Shown here piece by piece: positions 4,647 to 7,902 of a DNA stretch of 7,902 nucleotides (positions within the stretch are counted from its first letter, which is position 1; each line of letters starts with the position of its first letter). A program made the position numbers and the translations under genes. The stretch lies in contig DIHU01000120.1 of the NCBI GenBank assembly GCA_002420315.1, positions 4,792 to 12,693 of the forward strand. The letters are read 5' to 3'. Origin of the DNA: Akkermansiaceae bacterium UBA5688 (GTDB lineage Bacteria > Verrucomicrobiota > Verrucomicrobiia > Verrucomicrobiales > Akkermansiaceae). The notes under the pieces were generated by a model. The model was given only the letters and a program-made list of their open reading frames with translations, had not been told where the DNA came from and made no database searches.

Positions 4647-7600
4647 TTATAGGGCAAGAGCTCGAAGACGCCAGAAGGTCTTGCTAGTCTCCGAAAGATT
4701 TAAGGTGAATTTCCTTGTTTGGATCGATCCCGATAATTCGCTAACAACAGTCTCCCTTGTTGCCCACGTCTTTAGATCGGTAGACGTCTGGAATTCAAGG
4801 GTTACTCCGCTGTGGTTAATATGTCTGGTGAAACTAACTGTTCCGTCGGGGTCGATGCGGAAGAGAGAAGCGAATTCATCGGGAGAATTTGGATCGGTTC
4901 CAAGTGAAAATTCGAGAAGGTTTGAGAGTGAATCGCCGTCGGGATCTAGATCTTCGAGGCCAATACCATTTTTTGAAGCCCAGCTTTGGTAGCTTTCGGT
5001 TTTAAGCATTCTCCCAGGTGTAGGAGGTGCCGCATTCCAAGAGCTCGAGAAATTTCCAAAGTCAATTGCTCCATTACGTGTTAGGGATAAACCCCCTGTA
5101 ACAATAGGCCAAGGAAGAGTCGATTGATAGCGAACGTCATCGGCTGTAACTTGGTCCGAACCATCTTCGTCCAGGCCTTTTTGAAGTCGCACTGTCCCGT
5201 TTAGGTTATTGAGCGGACCGTCGGTTGCGGGTCCGATCAGAGGCACTGAGGTCGTAATCCCAAAGGTGTCTCGGAAATCAAGAGTTTGGGCGATATTGAT
5301 TTGAGGATCAAAAGTGACAACGACGATTGATGCACCTGCGGCGATGCGGTGAGAAGAATTAAAGTTGAAATCGAGTCCCCCCCGGAGTTTCCAGAATTCG
5401 AGTGAGACCGCGGTATCCCCGATGTTAGTGAGCTCGACAAATTCGTGCGAATCAGAACTTGTTGGAGCGTAGTGAATTTCGGAGATAAAGACTGGTCCGA
5501 GGGAAGGCCCACTATTTGGAGCCTCCGGTGTGCGAGCTGTCATTGTGAAGAGCGTGTTCATCCCCATGCCATCCGGCCAACGTCCGAGAGTGGTTCCTGG
5601 AGCTGCTGCTGCGAATTCCACCTGGTCGACAAAGTTGATGGGGTGACCCGAGCTGTCGGTTTCGACGAGCCAGAGGTTGTCGCCATTTCCTCCACTATTG
5701 AGCCCAAAGGGGCGGCCAGTCTGCCAATTCCCTTTGATGGAGGAATTGTCGAGGAATGTCGCGTCGATGATGAAGCTGTTTCGATCGATGACAATCACTT
5801 CGAAGCTATCATTAAAATTTGAAAAGCCGTTGTAACCATCAATCGTGATAAGATCTCCGGTAGATAATCCATGAGCAGTGCTCTTTACAGTAGTTGGACT
5901 TGATCCCGCGACTCCCGCATAGTTGGTAATAAGGTTTGTTGGAGCGGGATGAAATTGGCTTTCCCCAATTACAAAATAGCCAAGCCCACCAAGAGTTGTT
6001 TGGGCGAGTTCGTATGAGCGATAAACACTCTTGGAGTCGGTAAGAAGCCAGCCCCCGATTTCGAGGGGGGAGGCAGTTGTGTTGTGAAGTTCGATGAAGT
6101 CTAAGCCGGTGTCAGCTGATCTGACTTCGTTGATTACCACTCTGCGATCGGCAATGGGGCCGTAAGTCCCCGGGGAACCATGGAAGGCAACGCTGGGAAC
6201 CCAATTATCGGAATGAGAAAGATTGCCGGTAAGGTCACGGAGCTCTAATGACGATCCATCACCGTCGGGGCGGGCTGGCCAGGAACCTGAATCATTGAAG
6301 GTGAAAGAGCTGATCAGGTTTCCAGCGCTATCGACGAGAGTTAGGGTTTCACCATCGTTATCTAGACCTCCAGCAAAAGTTCCCGCGATCAGGCTGGAAA
6401 GATCCTGTCCATATCGTTCGAGAAAAGCGTTTGGATTCCGCACGACGAGTGCCCGTTCACCGGGAGCAATCGGGTAAGGGGAGAGCGAAAGTGAGATTCC
6501 TTCCGTGAAAGAGAGATTGGCAAGATTGATTGCAGTAGCCCCGGTATTGGTGAGCTCTAGAAATTCAAAGAGATCCTTGTTTTCTAGATCAAGGGGCGCA
6601 GCGTCAGTTTTCTCTAGTAAGGTGGCTTCCCGCGGGTGGTAGTTGACCTCGCTGATTACGAGGTTTGAAGCGTTTGCCGGTTGTTCCAAGAGAAACGTCC
6701 CGGATATGGCGGCAGACCACTCATCTTCAAGTTTTAAACGTGCTGTGATTAGCGCTGATTCTGGAAGATTAATAATAGGCTCCCCGGCGGGGCGCGAAAG
6801 AAAAAGGGCGACATCGATTCCTAAGTCGCTGCTATTGGCGCTAGAATTATGAAGTTCAATCGAGAGCGTATTTGTTCCCTCGATAAGATCGCCTGGAGCA
6901 AGAGGGATTTCTGTTTCAAAACTTTCGGTTTCGTTAGAACTGCGGAGTGCAAAGTCGTTGTAGGTTACAGTCCCGGCTTTCATGTTTTCCCGGAACATTT
7001 CTTTCCCATTAAGATAAACAATAAGTCCATCGTCCATGATTGTTGAGAAAGTGAGTGAGGTGACATCAGCAGCATCAATCACCTCGAACTTTTTTCGGAA
7101 GTAGACGGAGGGGTAGCCACTCCCGAAGGAACCGATATCTAGAATTGTGTTTGCGCGAGCGGCATTGATTGAGGTGGCGGTGCGCCCTCCGATTAAGCCC
7201 TGCCCTTCGTCCCACGAGCTGTCGTCAAATTGAGGGTGTTTCCAATCGTTGGAATTGTATTCCGAAGCGGGATTTGTCCTTACAACATTGCTTGAGGAAA
7301 GTGCAACCGAGGAGGCTTGGTAACGCCATTGGTCTGATTCAAATGGAAAGACTGATTCTATCGCCACGCCGGAGAAGATTGGAATAGCTTGTGGAGAAAT
7401 TGTCCCATCTGACCTGAGGGGGTCTGTTCCATCAAGGGTGTAGTAGATGGTTCCGGTTTCACCATTGAGGGTTAGTTGATTGTTTTCTCCTACAAATCCG
7501 CCTCTCGATATTTGTCCGTTAATGGCAAAACTAGGAGATTCTAGCGCAGGGTATAAATTAGAGTTTTTAAGTTGCCTAATGACGTTGTTGGTTCTGAAAG

Positions 7601-7902
7601 GGAAATAGGCTTTGTAGAGCCGGTCTTGTTCCGTCAACCATTCGTCACGATCGTATGCCGCTGAGCGGCGGTGGTCGCCCCAGCGGGCTGCTTCGGCAAT
7701 GACAGCTTTGTCGATGGTTGTCGCATATTTTTCCCAACGAGCCCTTGTTTTTGCAGGAGTAAGAGCTCCGTCTCCGGTAAGGTGCATGAATGCGCGGTCA
7801 GCAAAGCGTTGGCGATACTCCGGAATTGCTTTAAGGCTTGATTGAATACCAACTATATCGCGCGGATTTGAGTTGGTAGAGGGGTTCTCAAGAACCCGTT
7901 CA
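4647..7902 (-). CDS. Giant secreted CotH/lamin-tail multidomain protein (5' end outside window)
   Basis: About 1084 residues are visible; the frame stays open past 7902, and the ATG at 7787 is internal, since RFADRAF before it fits the family. Residues below count from that Met. Order: tail of a CotH kinase-type region with GALTP, AVIAEAARWGD and YFPFRTNNVI (to ~80); first half of a chitobiase C-terminal-like domain, IYYTLDGTDP (~84-140); an inserted galactose-binding-like beta-sandwich with FDDSSW and MDDGLIVYLNGKE (~141-337); its second half, ALITARLKLEDEWSA (~338-368); lamin-tail domain 1 (LVISEVNYHP, ~376); domain 2 (VVINEVRSADTGLDFIELHN, ~550) carrying an extra beta insert (~622-692); domain 3 (VFISEIHYAP, ~766); a calcium-type DLDPDGDSLSNLLEFSLGTD (947-966); and a terminal domain ending TFWRLRALAL. 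CotH kinases phosphorylate proteins; here an extracellular role is inferred. The kinase catalytic core is not in the window. Confidence 0.9.
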   Translation of the reverse strand, partial: ERVLENPSTNSNPRDIVGIQSSLKAIPEYRQRFADRAFMHLTGDGALTPAKTRARWEKYATTIDKAVIAEAARWGDHRRSAAYDRDEWLTEQDRLYKAYFPFRTNNVIRQLKNSNLYPALESPSFAINGQISRGGFVGENNQLTLNGETGTIYYTLDGTDPLRSDGTISPQAIPIFSGVAIESVFPFESDQWRYQASSVALSSSNVVRTNPASEYNSNDWKHPQFDDSSWDEGQGLIGGRTATSINAARANTILDIGSFGSGYPSVYFRKKFEVIDAADVTSLTFSTIMDDGLIVYLNGKEMFRENMKAGTVTYNDFALRSSNETESFETEIPLAPGDLIEGTNTLSIELHNSSANSSDLGIDVALFLSRPAGEPIINLPESALITARLKLEDEWSAAISGTFLLEQPANASNLVISEVNYHPREATLLEKTDAAPLDLENKDLFEFLELTNTGATAINLANLSFTEGISLSLSPYPIAPGERALVVRNPNAFLERYGQDLSSLIAGTFAGGLDNDGETLTLVDSAGNLISSFTFNDSGSWPARPDGDGSSLELRDLTGNLSHSDNWVPSVAFHGSPGTYGPIADRRVVINEVRSADTGLDFIELHNTTASPLEIGGWLLTDSKSVYRSYELAQTTLGGLGYFVIGESQFHPAPTNLITNYAGVAGSSPTTVKSTAHGLSTGDLITIDGYNGFSNFNDSFEVIVIDRNSFIIDATFLDNSSIKGNWQTGRPFGLNSGGNGDNLWLVETDSSGHPINFVDQVEFAAAAPGTTLGRWPDGMGMNTLFTMTARTPEAPNSGPSLGPVFISEIHYAPTSSDSHEFVELTNIGDTAVSLEFWKLRGGLDFNFNSSHRIAAGASIVVVTFDPQINIAQTLDFRDTFGITTSVPLIGPATDGPLNNLNGTVRLQKGLDEDGSDQVTADDVRYQSTLPWPIVTGGLSLTRNGAIDFGNFSSSWNAAPPTPGRMLKTESYQSWASKNGIGLEDLDPDGDSLSNLLEFSLGTDPNSPDEFASLFRIDPDGTVSFTRHINHSGVTLEFQTSTDLKTWATRETVVSELSGSIQTRKFTLNLSETSKTFWRLRALAL

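Noticed and set aside
5445..5822. Plus-strand frame of 125 codons inside the CotH/lamin-tail gene
   Set aside because: It is antisense to lamin-tail domains with clear protein motifs, and its translation is not protein-like. The same holds for the other antisense frames between 4681 and 7387.
1087..7902. A defence island, mobile element or phage region
   Set aside because: No nuclease, helicase, transposase, integrase, toxin-antitoxin or terminal repeat signature is present. The genes are secreted, metabolic and carbohydrate-related.

Overview
The window most resembles a secretome and polysaccharide-degradation neighbourhood from a Verrucomicrobiota-like bacterium (Planctomycetota is the next best guess). 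This rests on family knowledge, not a database search. The pointers are a very large secreted CotH/lamin-tail protein, a second gene ending in the same C-terminal beta domain, a stand-alone Gfo/Idh/MocA dehydrogenase, a GH26 mannanase-like enzyme, tiny cysteine-containing lipoproteins, and starts that mostly lack a Shine-Dalgarno sequence. I see no tRNA, rRNA, CRISPR array, insertion sequence, integrase or phage gene.

Layout. Bases 1-297 (+) are the last ~98 codons of a secreted protein. Next come two tiny plus-strand genes for putative lipoproteins, a 44-residue cysteine-rich one (449-583) and a 47-residue one (716-859), separated by a convincing intrinsic terminator (621-655). From 860 on, all coding is on the minus strand. 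Bases 865-1083 hold a decayed internal fragment of a SASA-type carbohydrate acetylesterase. Abutting it, 1087-3276 encodes a 729-residue exported fusion of a GH26 glycoside hydrolase and a complete beta-lactamase-fold serine hydrolase. Then come a Gfo/Idh/MocA oxidoreductase (3406-4476) and the 3' 3.2 kb of a giant CotH/lamin-tail gene (4647 to beyond 7902). The minus-strand genes are 129 and 170 bases apart and look independently transcribed.

How the parts may work together. GH26 enzymes cut beta-mannans, family VIII-type serine hydrolases are often esterases, and SASA enzymes remove acetyl groups from carbohydrates. The fusion plus the dead esterase therefore suggests a remnant of a system for acetylated mannan that is now reduced. 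The intracellular oxidoreductase could handle a sugar product, but nothing in the sequence fixes its substrate.

Most interesting items: (1) the GH26-serine hydrolase fusion with both sets of catalytic residues intact; (2) the esterase fossil, in which a conserved WHQGESN block reads stop-H-L-G-E-S-N; (3) two domain-in-domain insertions in the CotH/lamin-tail protein; (4) a related C-terminal domain in the two genes that bracket the window. I found no clearly new multi-gene system.
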